Below, piece after piece: positions 8,066-16,845 of a DNA stretch of 64,000 bases. The notes under the pieces are model-generated. The model was not told where the DNA came from and did no database searches. It worked only from the letters and a program-made list of their open reading frames with translations. This DNA comes from Clostridium sp. (GTDB lineage: Bacteria > Bacillota > Clostridia > Lachnospirales > Lachnospiraceae): positions 248,001 to 312,000 of the forward strand of contig JAETQD010000001.1 of NCBI GenBank assembly GCA_021770825.1, in the 5' to 3' direction. A program made the translations under genes and the position numbers. How positions within the stretch are numbered: the stretch's first letter is position 1; every line of letters begins with the position of its first letter.

Positions 8066-9041
8066 CTATTGCAGCGTATAGAGTTCCATTTTTTCCGGAC
8101 TGTCACAGCGAATTTCATCGCCCAGTCCATATACCACGTTGGTTATGACATATTCGCCATGGTTGACGAACACCTCCACCAGATTCCGGTCCACGTAAAT
8201 TTCCAACTGCTCTCCGTCCCTCACATCCGGGGTGGAAAATTCCGTTCTGTATTTTTCAGGATTAGTAAATACCGCCGTCCGGTCCGTATGGATGCGGCCA
8301 TCCCGGCGGAAAATCCTGTATCCGCCCACATCCAGAGTCTCTCCCTCCATCAGCCTTATACTTATCTTATATCCGACTTCATCTGCCTGTGCGGGCGATG
8401 CAATGGGCCTTTGATACATCCGCTCCAGACTCCGTCCACCGGCTCCGGCATTCTGGCCCATGCGGTCATAACCCGCCTTCCGTTTTCGTCCGCCGTACTT
8501 TGCGGGGCATAAAGGTCCAGTCCATAGTCAAAGAACTGCCATTTCTCGTCCATCTTCATGGTACAGGTCTCTTCCTCGAAGTCTGCCAGACAGCAGACGG
8601 TATGATTTTCTTCCAGCCCCGGGTCTTTTAAAAGTCCCATGACTGAAAGCATCAGGACATTTCCTCCCTCTGTTTCAAAATAGTCCGGGCATTCCCTTTT
8701 GTAAAAAAGGAGCTTTCCCTGTCCATTCTCGTTCCGGCTTCCCAAAACCATGTACCAGCCATTTTTTCCGCGCCAAACCTTCGGATCTCTGGTATCGGCG
8801 ATATGGCCGATGGTTTTGTCTGTCACCGGCGGCACAATCACCTGCTTCCCGTGGAAATTGTCAAACACATATCCGTCCCCGGAAACAATCATCATCTGGG
8901 AAGATTCAAAATGACTGTTTTTGCATCTGTGGATATTGGCCGGGTCCGGCTCCAGGTGATGAACGCCGGTATAGTAAATAAAACATTGGGGTCATTGATC
9001 CACGCCTGCGGCGCTTTTAAATGGATTCTGTCTGACTTCAT
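8066..9041 (-). pseudogene. Glycoside hydrolase family 32 (sucrose-6-P hydrolase/fructosidase-like), decayed
   Basis: Remains of a GH32 fructan/sucrose hydrolase. The start region (ATG at 9041) has the nucleophile motif WINDPN at residues 15-20. The frame then shifts, and the sequence resumes at 8895 with the family blocks RDPKVWRGKNGWYMVLGS and FDYGLDLYAPQS. A second frame change lies near 8400-8460, before the C-terminal beta-sandwich (TEFSTPDVRDGEQLEIYVDR, then EVFVNHGEYVITN). Spacing between blocks is much shorter than in the roughly 490-residue family, so internal sequence is also deleted. It lies next to a wrecked sugar ABC permease, which suggests a former fructoside-utilisation locus. 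Confidence 0.85.
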
Positions 9042-9061
9042 GTTTTAGGGTTCCTCTCTTT

Positions 9062-9455
9062 TTATTTTACTGCTCCGGCAACGACGCCTCCGATGATCTG
9101 CTTTTGCAGCACCACATAAAGAATCAAAATCGGCAGTGCACAGAGCGGCAGACCTGCCATAATGGTGCCATAATCTGCCGAATAGATGCCGTGGAAGCTA
9201 AGATCACCATTGTGGAAATAGTCGGTTTTAAAAACGGCAGCACGATCTTAAAGAAGGTCTGTGCCTCGGTACAGCCGTCAATCCGGATTGCCTCTTCTAA
9301 GGAAATGGGAATGTTTCCTTTAATGAATCTGTGGAACATGAACACGGACACGGCCATGGAAAATCCCATATGCATGAAGACTAAGGTACTTCTGCGGTTC
9401 AGGATATTTAAACGGCCGCCGTAAATGCTCACCAACGGAATCATGATTGCCTTCT
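9062..9455 (-). pseudogene. Carbohydrate ABC transporter permease (MalG/LplC-type), fragment
   Basis: C-terminal half of a binding-protein-dependent sugar permease. The EAA loop is clear as EEAIRIDGCTEAQTFF, followed by KIVLPFLKPTISTMVI. After that a frameshift and deletion occur near 9170-9190, and the ending QKQIIGGVVAGAVK, typical of these permeases, is in another frame. At its 5' side it is joined abruptly near 9455 to the tail of a DUF1801 gene. It is not functional. It would have worked with the neighbouring GH32. Confidence 0.8.
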
Positions 9456-9635
9456 TTATTTTTCCGATTGACTGCACCATTGGGCAATGGCTGCAATCAA
9501 GTCTAAGGGAAGTGGATTTTTATATGGAAGCCGTATGGTTCCTTTGCTGGTTTCATATTCCTTTAGCAGGTCCCCAAATGCTTCCACTGCCTCCGGGCCT
9601 GGGTATAAGCCAATATGTTTTTTTGAAGCTGCGAA
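9456..9635 (-). pseudogene. DUF1801 (YdhG-like) protein, C-terminal remnant
   Basis: About 59 codons read as a DUF1801 tail: HIGLYPGPEAVEAF, then the motif SKGTIRLPYKNPLPLDLI and a terminal helix, ending in TAA at 9456-9458. An in-frame stop precedes it, so the N-terminal half is gone. It abuts the permease fragment, marking a deletion junction. Family recall is from the pattern of an SKG-[TA]-I-R-F/L-P stretch followed by P-x-x-L-I. Confidence 0.6.
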
Positions 9636-9724
9636 CTAGATAATGTTCTGATTTTCCCAGTAAGTGGGCATGCTCCAGGAGATTCGCTCCTGGGCTTTTG
9701 CAGGGATTTCTATTCTCCACACAC

Positions 9725-9753
9725 TTGCCTGTGTATTTTTATGGTGTTATAAT
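9725..9753 (+). promoter_or_regulatory. Promoter of Rpn nuclease copy 1
   Basis: TTGCCT (9725-9730), 17 bases and TATAAT (9748-9753). The same -35, spacing and -10, followed by AATGAA, recur in front of copy 2 at 16770-16798. Clear similarity between the two loci starts about here. Confidence 0.75.
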
Positions 9754-9801
9754 GAACCTATGGCAGATATTCTTCCGGTTTGTAAAAGCAAGGAGGATAC
9801 C

Positions 9802-10602
9802 ATGCACAAAACCTTTCAGGAACTCGATTTAAATAATGCTTTTCTTTTCGCTGCCGCGTTGGAGGACGCAGATACCAGTAAACTCATTTTGGAAACAATT
9901 CTTGGAATCCCCATTGGGAAAGTCACTGTTCATGCGGAGCATTCCATGCTGTACAGCTCGGATTTCCGCAGTATCCGTTTGGATGTTTATGCCAGCAACG
10001 AGGCACATGCAGAATACAATCTGGAGATGCAGAATGAAAATGAGGGGAATCTGGCAAAGCGGAGCCGCTTCCATCAGGCAGAAATGGATGTCATGTTCCT
10101 AAAGCCTGGGGAAGATTTTGACAGACTGCCTCCAGGGTATGTCATTTTTATCTGTACCTTTGATCCTTTTGGGTTTGGACTTTACCGATATACGTTTGAG
10201 AATATATGTCGGGAACAGGGCTTTTCGCTGCAGGACGGCGCATTAAAGATTTTTCTGAATACAAAAGGGAAAAATGCAGATGAAGTACCGGATGTACTGG
10301 TGAATTTTCTCCATTATGTGGAGAACAGTACCGACAGCTATGTGAATTCCATTAATGACCGGACCATACAAACCATTCACAGTCGGGTCATACAGGTTAA
10401 GAAAAGCAGGAAATGGGAGGGGCGGTATATGAAATTTGAAGAACTACTCCGAAGATCAGAACAAAAAGGATATGACACCGGCCAGAAGCAAATTCTCGAA
10501 CTCACTGACCGCATGATAAAAGCCGGGGAGGCGGATCAGCTTTCCAGGCTTCATGAGGACTCCGATTTTTTGCAGGCCATGTTAAAAAAATACCATCTCT
10601 AA
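9802..10602 (+). CDS. Rpn family recombination-promoting nuclease / PD-(D/E)XK transposase-like protein, copy 1
   Basis: Protein of 266 residues in the PDDEXK_2 (Rpn) family, DNA nucleases that raise recombination and behave as selfish or copy-number-variable genes. The chosen ATG at 9802 follows AAGGAGG at spacing 6. The nuclease core is visible as RLDVYASNEAHAEYNLEMQN (about 54-73), with the Asp and the E-x-Q of the D...ExQ motif, after the family opening FQELDLNNAFLFAAAL. A long conserved middle (VPDVLVNFLHYVENSTDSY) and a charged helical C-terminus follow. It is a paralogue of the gene at 16846, with its own promoter and terminator hairpin. No terminal inverted repeats were found. Confidence 0.88.
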   Translation: MHKTFQELDLNNAFLFAAALEDADTSKLILETILGIPIGKVTVHAEHSMLYSSDFRSIRLDVYASNEAHAEYNLEMQNENEGNLAKRSRFHQAEMDVMFLKPGEDFDRLPPGYVIFICTFDPFGFGLYRYTFENICREQGFSLQDGALKIFLNTKGKNADEVPDVLVNFLHYVENSTDSYVNSINDRTIQTIHSRVIQVKKSRKWEGRYMKFEELLRRSEQKGYDTGQKQILELTDRMIKAGEADQLSRLHEDSDFLQAMLKKYHL

Positions 10603-10650
10603 CCGCAAATCATTTCTATAAAATCCCTTGGCCGGGAATTGGCCATCTGC

Positions 10651-10674
10651 CGCCTGGCAACTGACTGCCAGGCG
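10651..10674 (+). terminator. Hairpin after Rpn copy 1
   Basis: CGCCTGGCA and TGCCAGGCG pair around ACTGAC, about 50 bases after the stop codon. A hairpin with the same GCCTGGC core follows Rpn copy 2. Confidence 0.7.
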
Positions 10675-10763
10675 TTCTAAAGCTTCTATACATAATATAG
10701 TGTCACAAAATTTCCATTTCACCCGGCCGGATGAATTTCTGCCATATATTACTATCAGAAAAA

Positions 10764-10784
10764 GGGCCCTGGTTTCCAAGGCCC
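10764..10784 (-). terminator. Terminator of the ABC exporter operon
   Basis: On the minus strand GGGCC-TGG pairs with CCA-GGCCC around a 3-base loop and is followed by TTTTT. It lies about 57 bases after the stop of the exporter gene at 10841. Confidence 0.75.
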
Positions 10785-10840
10785 ATGTTTCAAAAACGAT
10801 ACTCCTTCATACCCTCTTCTGACCGTTCAAAAGTTCCCAA

Positions 10841-12658
10841 TTACGTGGAAAATCCTGCATACTGGGTCATATAAAGCTCGTAATACCTGCCCTTTTTAGA
10901 AAGCAGCATCTCATGGTTTCCGCTTTCCACGATCTGTCCATGATCCATGACCACGATTATGTCGGCGTCCCGTATGGTGGACAGCCTGTGGGCGATGACA
11001 ATGCTGGTCCTGTTTTTCATCACCAGCTGCATGGCAGCCTGGATGGCCTTTTCCGTGCGGGTATCCACATTGGAGGTGGCCTCGTCCAGAATCAGAATTC
11101 TGGGATCTGCCACAAAGGCCCTTGCAATGGCAAGAAGCTGCCTCTGGCCCTGGCTCAAATTTTCGCCGGAGCCCGTGAGCATTGTATCATACCCGTTTGG
11201 CAAAAGTTCAATCATCTCCTTACAGCGGCTCATCTCCACAGCCCTTTTTAACATTTCTTCACTGGCATTCTCATCTGCATATTTCAGGTTGTTCCGCACA
11301 GTATCCGAAAATAGAACGGTATCCTGAAGAACAATGGCCACATTCTTTCTTAGGCTGGCCCTTGAAATTCCCATCAGGTTCTGCTGGTTGATAAATATAT
11401 CTCCGCTTTCGGTCTCGTAAAACCGCATTAACAGATTTACAATGGTGGTTTTTCCGCTTCCTGTTGCCCCCACAAGGGCAACCTTTTTTCCGGAAGGCAC
11501 TGTCAGAGTGAAATTCCTGATGACAGGATGGGACTTTTCGTAAGCAAAATTCACATTGCAGAACATCACATCTGCCCTGGAATCCTCCATGAGCGGTTCG
11601 CCCGACATGTCCTCTCCTGCCTCATCCAGCACCATGAAGACTCTTTCTGCTCCGGCAATGGCCGTCTGGAGCTGACCATAAACCTGGGCAATTTCATTGA
11701 TTGGGCGGGAAAACTGCTTGGCATAGACAATGAAAGCTGAAATCACACCAACAGAAATCAGCCCATGGACGGAAAAGTATCCGCCGAAGGCGGCAATAAT
11801 AACAAAGCCGATGTTGCCGATGCAGTTCATCACCGGTCCCATGACACCGCTGAAAATATCAGTGCGGATTCCGGCTTTTGTAAGAGAATCGGACACCTGG
11901 CAGAATTCATCAATGATGATGTCCTGGTGATTATAGGCAACCACAGTCCGGTAGCCCGAGACCATTTCCTCCACGGTTCCGTTGAGCTTTCCAAGATACA
12001 TCTGCTTCTGCCTGGAAAATTTCCGCACCTTTTTTGAAAGGATTTTCGTGGCCAGGAATGTGAGCAGAACCGTAACACAGCTTAAAAGGGCAAGCTGCCA
12101 GCAGTACCACAGCATGATGGCCACTGTGCCCAAAATAGTCAGTACACCGGAAAACAGTGAAGGAAGCGACTGGGATACGGTGGTGGATACATTCTCAATG
12201 TCATTTGTCATGCGGCTCATCACGTCCCCGTGGGAATGGGTGTCCAGATACCGAATGGGAAGGTCCACGATTTTTCCGAACAGCTCCCGCCGCATCTGCT
12301 TTACAATGCGCTGGCTTAAATTTGCACTGATAAGTCCCTGAAGAAGCTGGCTTACACTGTACAGCAGGTATACGGCTAACATTTTCACCAAGGTTTCCAT
12401 AAAGTTTCCGGAAATGGTGCCGGCAATGATATCAATGGCCTTACTCTGTATGCTGGGCGCGAGCACACTGCACAGGGTTCCGAAAATTACCATGATGAGC
12501 ATAAAGATCACCAGCACCTTTTCATGGGCAAAATATCTGGCGATCCGTTTTCCTGTGACCCCGGCGTTTTGGGCGTGTTCCACCTGGTTAAACCGTTCAT
12601 AACGGTTCATTCCCGGAATGTTTTTCTGGGCCAGTTTCTGTTCTCTATCCCCACTCAT
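10841..12658 (-). CDS. ABC exporter half-transporter (multidrug type), subunit B
   Basis: Fused transmembrane-ATPase half-transporter of 605 residues. Six membrane helices lie between about 50 and 340, then a nucleotide-binding domain with Walker A GATGSGKTT, Q-loop VLQDTVLFSDTV, signature LSQGQRQ and Walker B ILILDEATS with the catalytic Glu present. The chosen ATG (12658) follows GAGGAGG at spacing 6 and lies inside the 3' end of the upstream partner gene, so the two are translationally coupled. Together they look like a heterodimeric drug/lipid exporter of the BmrCD/TM287-288 kind. This subunit is intact; its partner is frameshifted. Confidence 0.92.
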   Translation of the reverse strand: MSGDREQKLAQKNIPGMNRYERFNQVEHAQNAGVTGKRIARYFAHEKVLVIFMLIMVIFGTLCSVLAPSIQSKAIDIIAGTISGNFMETLVKMLAVYLLYSVSQLLQGLISANLSQRIVKQMRRELFGKIVDLPIRYLDTHSHGDVMSRMTNDIENVSTTVSQSLPSLFSGVLTILGTVAIMLWYCWQLALLSCVTVLLTFLATKILSKKVRKFSRQKQMYLGKLNGTVEEMVSGYRTVVAYNHQDIIIDEFCQVSDSLTKAGIRTDIFSGVMGPVMNCIGNIGFVIIAAFGGYFSVHGLISVGVISAFIVYAKQFSRPINEIAQVYGQLQTAIAGAERVFMVLDEAGEDMSGEPLMEDSRADVMFCNVNFAYEKSHPVIRNFTLTVPSGKKVALVGATGSGKTTIVNLLMRFYETESGDIFINQQNLMGISRASLRKNVAIVLQDTVLFSDTVRNNLKYADENASEEMLKRAVEMSRCKEMIELLPNGYDTMLTGSGENLSQGQRQLLAIARAFVADPRILILDEATSNVDTRTEKAIQAAMQLVMKNRTSIVIAHRLSTIRDADIIVVMDHGQIVESGNHEMLLSKKGRYYELYMTQYAGFST

Positions 12659-14386
12659 CGCCATCCTCCTCTCCAATCTGAGAATGATAGATCGCCCGAT
12701 AAAGCTCACAGTCAGCGAGAAGTTCCTTATGGGTTCCCACGGCTTGAATTTTCCCGTTTTCCAGTACAACAATCCTGTCAGCCCGACGTACAGGGGCGAT
12801 TCTCTGTGCGATGATAATTTTCGTACTTCCGGGATTTTCTCTCTGTAAAGCCGCATATAAATCGGCCTCCGTCTTTAAATCGAGGGCACTGGTGGCATCG
12901 TCAAAAATCAATATTTCCGCGTTCTTAAGAACCGCTCTGGCAATGGAAAGCCTCTGCTTCTGGCCGCCGGAAAGACTCATGCCCCGCTCTGCCACAATGG
13001 CGTCATACTGCTCCGGCATGGAAGAAATAAAGCTGGCCGCCTGGGCGGTCTCGGAAGCGGCCTTTATTTTCTTTAAGGAAGCCCCCGGTTTCCCCCAGGA
13101 AATATTTCCTTCCACTGTATCTCCAAACAGCTCGCTCTTTTGCAGGGCAATGGCGATCTTTTCCCGCAGCGCCTGCTGGTCATACTGGCGCACATCCACG
13201 CCGTCCACCAGAACGGCTCCGTCCGTCACATCGTAAAACCGCGGAATCAGACCCACAAGAGAGGTTTTCCGCATCCGGTTGCTCCCATGACAGCGATGGT
13301 CTCCCCCTGCTTGATGGTGAGGTTTATGTGTTCCAGCACAAGCTTTCCTGTTCCGGGATAAGCAAAGGATACATCACGAAACTCCACTTCCCCGTATCTT
13401 TTTGTTTTCCCGTCAAAATCGCCGCTTTTTAATTCCGGCTCACTGTTTAAAATTTCTTTTACACGCTTCCAGGAAGCCAGTCCTCTCGAAATATTCTGAA
13501 ACAGCATCACCAGCATAAGAATTCCGTTTAAGAGCTGTGTCGTATATGTAATGGCTGCCATAATCGTTCCCGGTGTCACTGCCCCTGCTGCCGCTTCGTA
13601 GGAGCCCACAAGCAAAATCACAGCCACCACCAGATACATGAGAGCATTGACCACAGGGTTCATAAAGGCAAAAATCACCAGCACGCGAAGCTGTGTTTTG
13701 ATAAGCTCGTCATTGGCCTTGCCAAACCTGACCTTTTCGTATGTCTCCCGCACACATGCCTTGATGATGCGGATGCCGGATACGTCCTCCTGCATGATGG
13801 CATTTATGGTATCCAGATGGTCCTGAAGTCTGGAAAACAGCGGGTTGGCTTTCCAGAGGCAGATGGCCATGCAGCCCACAATAAACGGAAATGCACAGAT
13901 AACAATCACGCCGAAATCCCTGTTTAAGCGGTACATGAAAAACATGCTGCCAAAGGTCAGAAGGGAGGTCCGGATCATGCCGCGGACAAACAGGGATACA
14001 AAATTCTGTACCTGGGTAATATCGTTGGTCACCCTGGTCACCAGAGAGCCCGTGCCGAACCGGTCCATCTGGGGAAAGGAAAAGGTCATGATCTTACGGA
14101 AGCAGTCCTTGCGGATTTCATTTCCGATGTTCTGGCTGGAGAGATGGACAAAGGCATTGTTGAGGGAACCGCAAAAGCCCCCAAATAAAACAAGCCCGAT
14201 CATGGAAAGTCCCATGGTCCAGATTAAGTGCAGGTTTCCAGTGCCGCCGTTATGGAGACCGAGTACGCCGTCATCTACAATTTTACTCATGAGCCCCGGC
14301 TGAACCAGGTCCATGGAAACCTCCCCGATCATGAACAGGGCGGCAGCAATGGCGTATGGCAGATACCTTTTTACATATTTAAACAT
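12645..14386 (-). pseudogene. ABC exporter half-transporter, subunit A, frameshifted in Walker A
   Basis: From ATG 14386 the frame encodes the membrane domain and the start of the ATPase up to GATGCGK, then goes out of frame and stops near 13247. The other frame continues exactly with KTSLVGLIPRFYD to the end at 12645. One missing A in the run GGAAAACC (near 13265-13270) explains it; restoring it gives about 580 residues. The downstream ATPase has LSGGQKQR and Walker B ILIFDDATS, where Asp replaces the catalytic Glu, as expected for the degenerate site of a heterodimeric exporter. It overlaps marR (16 bases) and subunit B. It is either a true inactivating mutation or a sequencing error in a short homopolymer. 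Confidence 0.85.
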
Positions 14387-14913
14387 TGATTTTTCCTCCC
14401 CGGATGACGTCCGCGGTCTTTTCCGCCGGTTCTTTTGTCCTGGTAACGTTCATCCCAGTCGGAATTCACCTTTTCAAGCAGGGAAAGCAAAGTCTCTTTC
14501 TCTTCTGCTGACAGGCAGGAAAACATCTCCTCATGCCGCTCCTTTCTCTGTCTGGCGGCTTCCATGGCCTGGACCTCTCCCTCTTTGGTCAGCGCCACAT
14601 CGGTTGTTCTCCGGTCCGTTTTGCTGGCCGTTCTGGTAATCAGTCCGGCGCCCTCCAGTTTTGCCAGTACCTCGCTGGCAGAGCCCGGCTGGATTCCAAG
14701 ACGCTCCGTCAGTTTCTGCTGGGTGATGGTTCCGGTTTCTCTCAGAATAATCAAAATTCGTTTCTGGCTGCTTTTTCCTTCATATAAAAGGCGGAGCTTT
14801 TTTCCAAGGTCACGAAGGTGAAGCACAAGCCTGTCGTTTGTATCTTTCTGGGATTCGCTGTGGGCGGCCTGGCTGGACGTGACTGGATTCGGATATGAGA
14901 CAGTGTTATTCAT
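14371..14913 (-). CDS. MarR family transcriptional regulator
   Basis: Winged-helix regulator of 180 residues and first gene of the exporter operon. The HTH and wing are at ITQQKLTERLGIQPGSASEV (about 66-85), followed by LEGAGLITRTASKTDRRTTD. The ATG at 14913 follows GGGAGG at spacing 7. The C-terminal tail is basic (DKRTGGKDRGRHPGRK). Immediately upstream is a sigma-A promoter bracketed by two copies of a palindrome, the expected layout for a MarR repressor that controls its own operon and is relieved by a transported compound. The ligand is unknown. Confidence 0.92.
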   Translation of the reverse strand: MNNTVSYPNPVTSSQAAHSESQKDTNDRLVLHLRDLGKKLRLLYEGKSSQKRILIILRETGTITQQKLTERLGIQPGSASEVLAKLEGAGLITRTASKTDRRTTDVALTKEGEVQAMEAARQRKERHEEMFSCLSAEEKETLLSLLEKVNSDWDERYQDKRTGGKDRGRHPGRKNQCLNM

Positions 14914-14935
14914 AAGAATTCCTCCCCTCAATTTT

Positions 14936-14991
14936 AATAAGGTACCTTGACATTTTACCGCTTGCGCCGTAATTTGTCAAGGTACCTTATT
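14936..14991 (-). promoter_or_regulatory. MarR-exporter promoter flanked by inverted operator repeats
   Basis: On the minus strand TTGACA (14975-14980), a 17-base spacer and TAAAAT (14952-14957) form the promoter. The 17-base arms AATAAGGTACCTTGACA (14936-14952) and its exact mirror (14975-14991) flank the spacer, and each arm contains the self-palindrome AAGGTACCTT. One arm covers the -35 and the other touches the -10, so a bound MarR dimer at either would block RNA polymerase. Confidence 0.88.
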
Positions 14992-15054
14992 ATTTTCGTC
15001 TTCCTGCTATGATACCAAACGTATCCTGAGAAATCATGAGATACGCTTTGAATT

Positions 15055-15693
15055 TTATCTGCCGTATTTCTCCAGGCATCTCTCAAAATCGATCTGCACC
15101 AATTTCTTCCCATTTGGCAGCATATGCTCCAAAGTTTTCACTGTACGATAACCAATTTCTGACATCGCCTGCTCCAATGCCTGTTCCTCCATCTGATGAT
15201 GCACCTGATCCAGCCCATCGAATACATGTAAATACGGAGAATCGGATACCCATTGTTCTTCAAGATTAATTTGGATGATACAGGAAACATACATGGGACT
15301 CACATGCTGAATTACGTTCTGAAAGCATTCGTATCCAATATACTCAATAAGCAGATTTGCAATGATCATATCGGCTTTCGGCAGCTTATCCGCCTCATCG
15401 ATCAGATTGATACACAGACATTCTAAAATTCCATCCAAATCCGGATATCTGTGAATTACCTCTTTTAAATATGAAGAATTTATATCCACTCCATATACTT
15501 TTTCAAATTTGTCTTTACTGACATGCTCGAGGCCATTCCCGCCTGCAATTCCCAAAATCATTGCATTGGAAACGGGATACGCGTCAAACTGTCCTTTCAT
15601 CATTTCATTCATAGCCTGAAGCTGCATGACCGAATCCAGTTTCATATGATTTTCATAATCCGTTAATGGAATTTCCTCCCATGGATTTTTCAT
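15055..15693 (-). CDS. Class I SAM-dependent methyltransferase
   Basis: Protein of 212 residues with a Rossmann methyltransferase fold. Motif I is ILGIAGGNGLEH (about 46-57) and the acidic SAM-ribose position is VYGVDINSSYL. A post-motif block ADMIIANLLIEYIGYE follows. The start follows GAGGAGG at spacing about 5. The substrate is unknown; the fold-level call is reliable. It stands in a minus-strand set with a GNAT acetyltransferase and a PNPOx-like gene, with gaps of 27-60 bases that could be one operon. Confidence 0.8.
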   Translation of the reverse strand: MKNPWEEIPLTDYENHMKLDSVMQLQAMNEMMKGQFDAYPVSNAMILGIAGGNGLEHVSKDKFEKVYGVDINSSYLKEVIHRYPDLDGILECLCINLIDEADKLPKADMIIANLLIEYIGYECFQNVIQHVSPMYVSCIIQINLEEQWVSDSPYLHVFDGLDQVHHQMEEQALEQAMSEIGYRTVKTLEHMLPNGKKLVQIDFERCLEKYGR

Positions 15694-15752
15694 TCTTCTT
15701 CCTCCTCAAATTTTCATTTATACTCCGTCTTTAAGCACTCATATACCAGTAG

Positions 15753-16262
15753 TTATATTCCAAATTCTTCCGCATAGATCACTGCCCCGCTGATCGGCTT
15801 CGCATTCCCGCCAAGCTTCACTGCCATGAAATTTGCAGGAGGAAACCCCTCCGGCACCTGTATTCCCAACTGCTCCGCCGGGATATACCCAAATTTCGGA
15901 TAATATAGTTCACTTCCCAGCACCAAAGAATACGGATACCCCAGCTCTCCGGCAATTCTATGGCCCTCCATGATTAAAGCACTTCCTATCCCTTGCTTCT
16001 GGTATTTTGGCTTTACGGATAAGGGTGCCAAAGCAAGTACTTCCTGATCGCCCACTTTGGCCTTCGTAAACAAAATGTGTCCGGCTAATTCGCCATCCAC
16101 TTCTGCCACCAATGATAATTCCGGTATATACGCCCTGCCTTTTCTAAGGGCAGCAGCCAGATCCTGCTCATTGCCGTCCGAATGCTCTGCCGACGCAAAA
16201 GCTTCTGCAATCAGTTGGTATAATTTTTCATAATCACTGGATGTTTCCTGTCTGATTAACAT
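15753..16262 (-). CDS. GNAT family N-acetyltransferase
   Basis: Protein of 169 residues, transferring acetyl from acetyl-CoA to an amine. It starts MLIRQETSSDYEKLYQLI, the typical first strand and helix. The CoA-binding motif A is LSVKPKYQKQGIGSALIMEG with Q/R-x-x-G-x-G/A at KQGIGS. The later FGYIPAEQLGIQVPEGFPP is characteristic of the YhbS-like branch of the family. The ATG at 16262 follows GGAGG at spacing 8; a nearer-upstream candidate lies inside that binding site. The substrate is unknown. Confidence 0.9.
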   Translation of the reverse strand: MLIRQETSSDYEKLYQLIAEAFASAEHSDGNEQDLAAALRKGRAYIPELSLVAEVDGELAGHILFTKAKVGDQEVLALAPLSVKPKYQKQGIGSALIMEGHRIAGELGYPYSLVLGSELYYPKFGYIPAEQLGIQVPEGFPPANFMAVKLGGNAKPISGAVIYAEEFGI

Positions 16263-16288
16263 ATAAAATACCTCCACAAATTTTACAG

Positions 16289-16603
16289 TCAGTTAAACTC
16301 AGAATTGAGAACCTTGACCTGAAAAACAGTATAATGCGGCGCATCAGCAGATGCATAGTGCTTCCTTACAGCGGGACATTCATCAAACATCCTCTGTTTT
16401 ACCGCCTGGTCACGGCATTCCCCGGCAATCCCGTTTACCCTTATCCAGTCGCGGGTTCCGGGCTTTAAGGCAATAATCTGCATATTTTCATGCTCTTTTA
16501 ACTGTCTGCATACTGCCTTCGTATCCGCTGTTGAAAGATATAAATCCCCCTCATACTCCATGATGGCACCGAATGGCCTTCCTGCCGGAAATTTATCATT
16601 CAT
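16289..16603 (-). CDS. Pyridoxamine 5'-phosphate oxidase-like flavin-binding protein, N-terminally short
   Basis: Protein of 104 residues. FGAIMEYEGDLYLSTADTK and RDWIRVNGIAGECRD followed by YTVFQVKVLNSEFN match the FMN-binding split-barrel (PNPOx-like) family. Relatives are about 130 residues and begin with a further strand-helix that ends in R-P-F-G; here the protein starts just before GRPFGAI, and there is no convincing ribosome binding site at 16603. Either the 5' end has been lost by decay or the start is non-canonical. A decayed fragment on the other strand lies immediately upstream, which supports damage at this point. Confidence 0.55.
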   Translation of the reverse strand: MNDKFPAGRPFGAIMEYEGDLYLSTADTKAVCRQLKEHENMQIIALKPGTRDWIRVNGIAGECRDQAVKQRMFDECPAVRKHYASADAPHYTVFQVKVLNSEFN

Positions 16604-16620
16604 CTCATTTTACCACGCCT

Positions 16621-16780
16621 TTCGTCAAATCGCCATGTATTTAGGAAATGAAAAAGACGGCCGTTGGTACCCTTTGACGATGATACTCTGATATACAACA
16701 GCACCTTCGTATTTCAAAACTATGAGAAACCAGACATGGCTGAATTGGCTGAATTGAACCGCCAGGCCCTTGCCTGTTAG
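16621..16780 (+). pseudogene. Possible remnant of an unrecognised gene
   Basis: Two overlapping plus-strand frames read like one protein broken by a frameshift: MYLGNEKDGRWYPL in one, then DDDTLIYNSTFVFQNYEKP and DMAELAELNRQALAC in the next, ending in TAG at 16778-16780. There is no start signal or ribosome binding site. The stop lies inside the promoter of Rpn copy 2, so the Rpn cassette may have joined here. I do not recognise the family. Confidence 0.3.
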
Positions 16781-16798
16781 CTTTTATGATGTTATAAT
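16770..16798 (+). promoter_or_regulatory. Promoter of Rpn nuclease copy 2
   Basis: TTGCCT (16770-16775), 17 bases and TATAAT (16793-16798), followed by GAAA. It matches the promoter of copy 1 in both boxes and spacing. Confidence 0.75.
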
Positions 16799-16845
16799 GA
16801 AATCGTGGCAGAGGTTCTTCCATTTTTTCAAAAGGAGGATCCCCT

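Noticed and set aside
9725..10674. Rpn gene as a complete insertion sequence
   Set aside because: No terminal inverted repeats or target-site duplications were found; the conserved ends are a promoter and a hairpin.
12659..12856. Longer N-terminus for exporter subunit B
   Set aside because: The extra residues overlap the coding end of subunit A in another frame, and the ribosome binding site supports ATG 12658.
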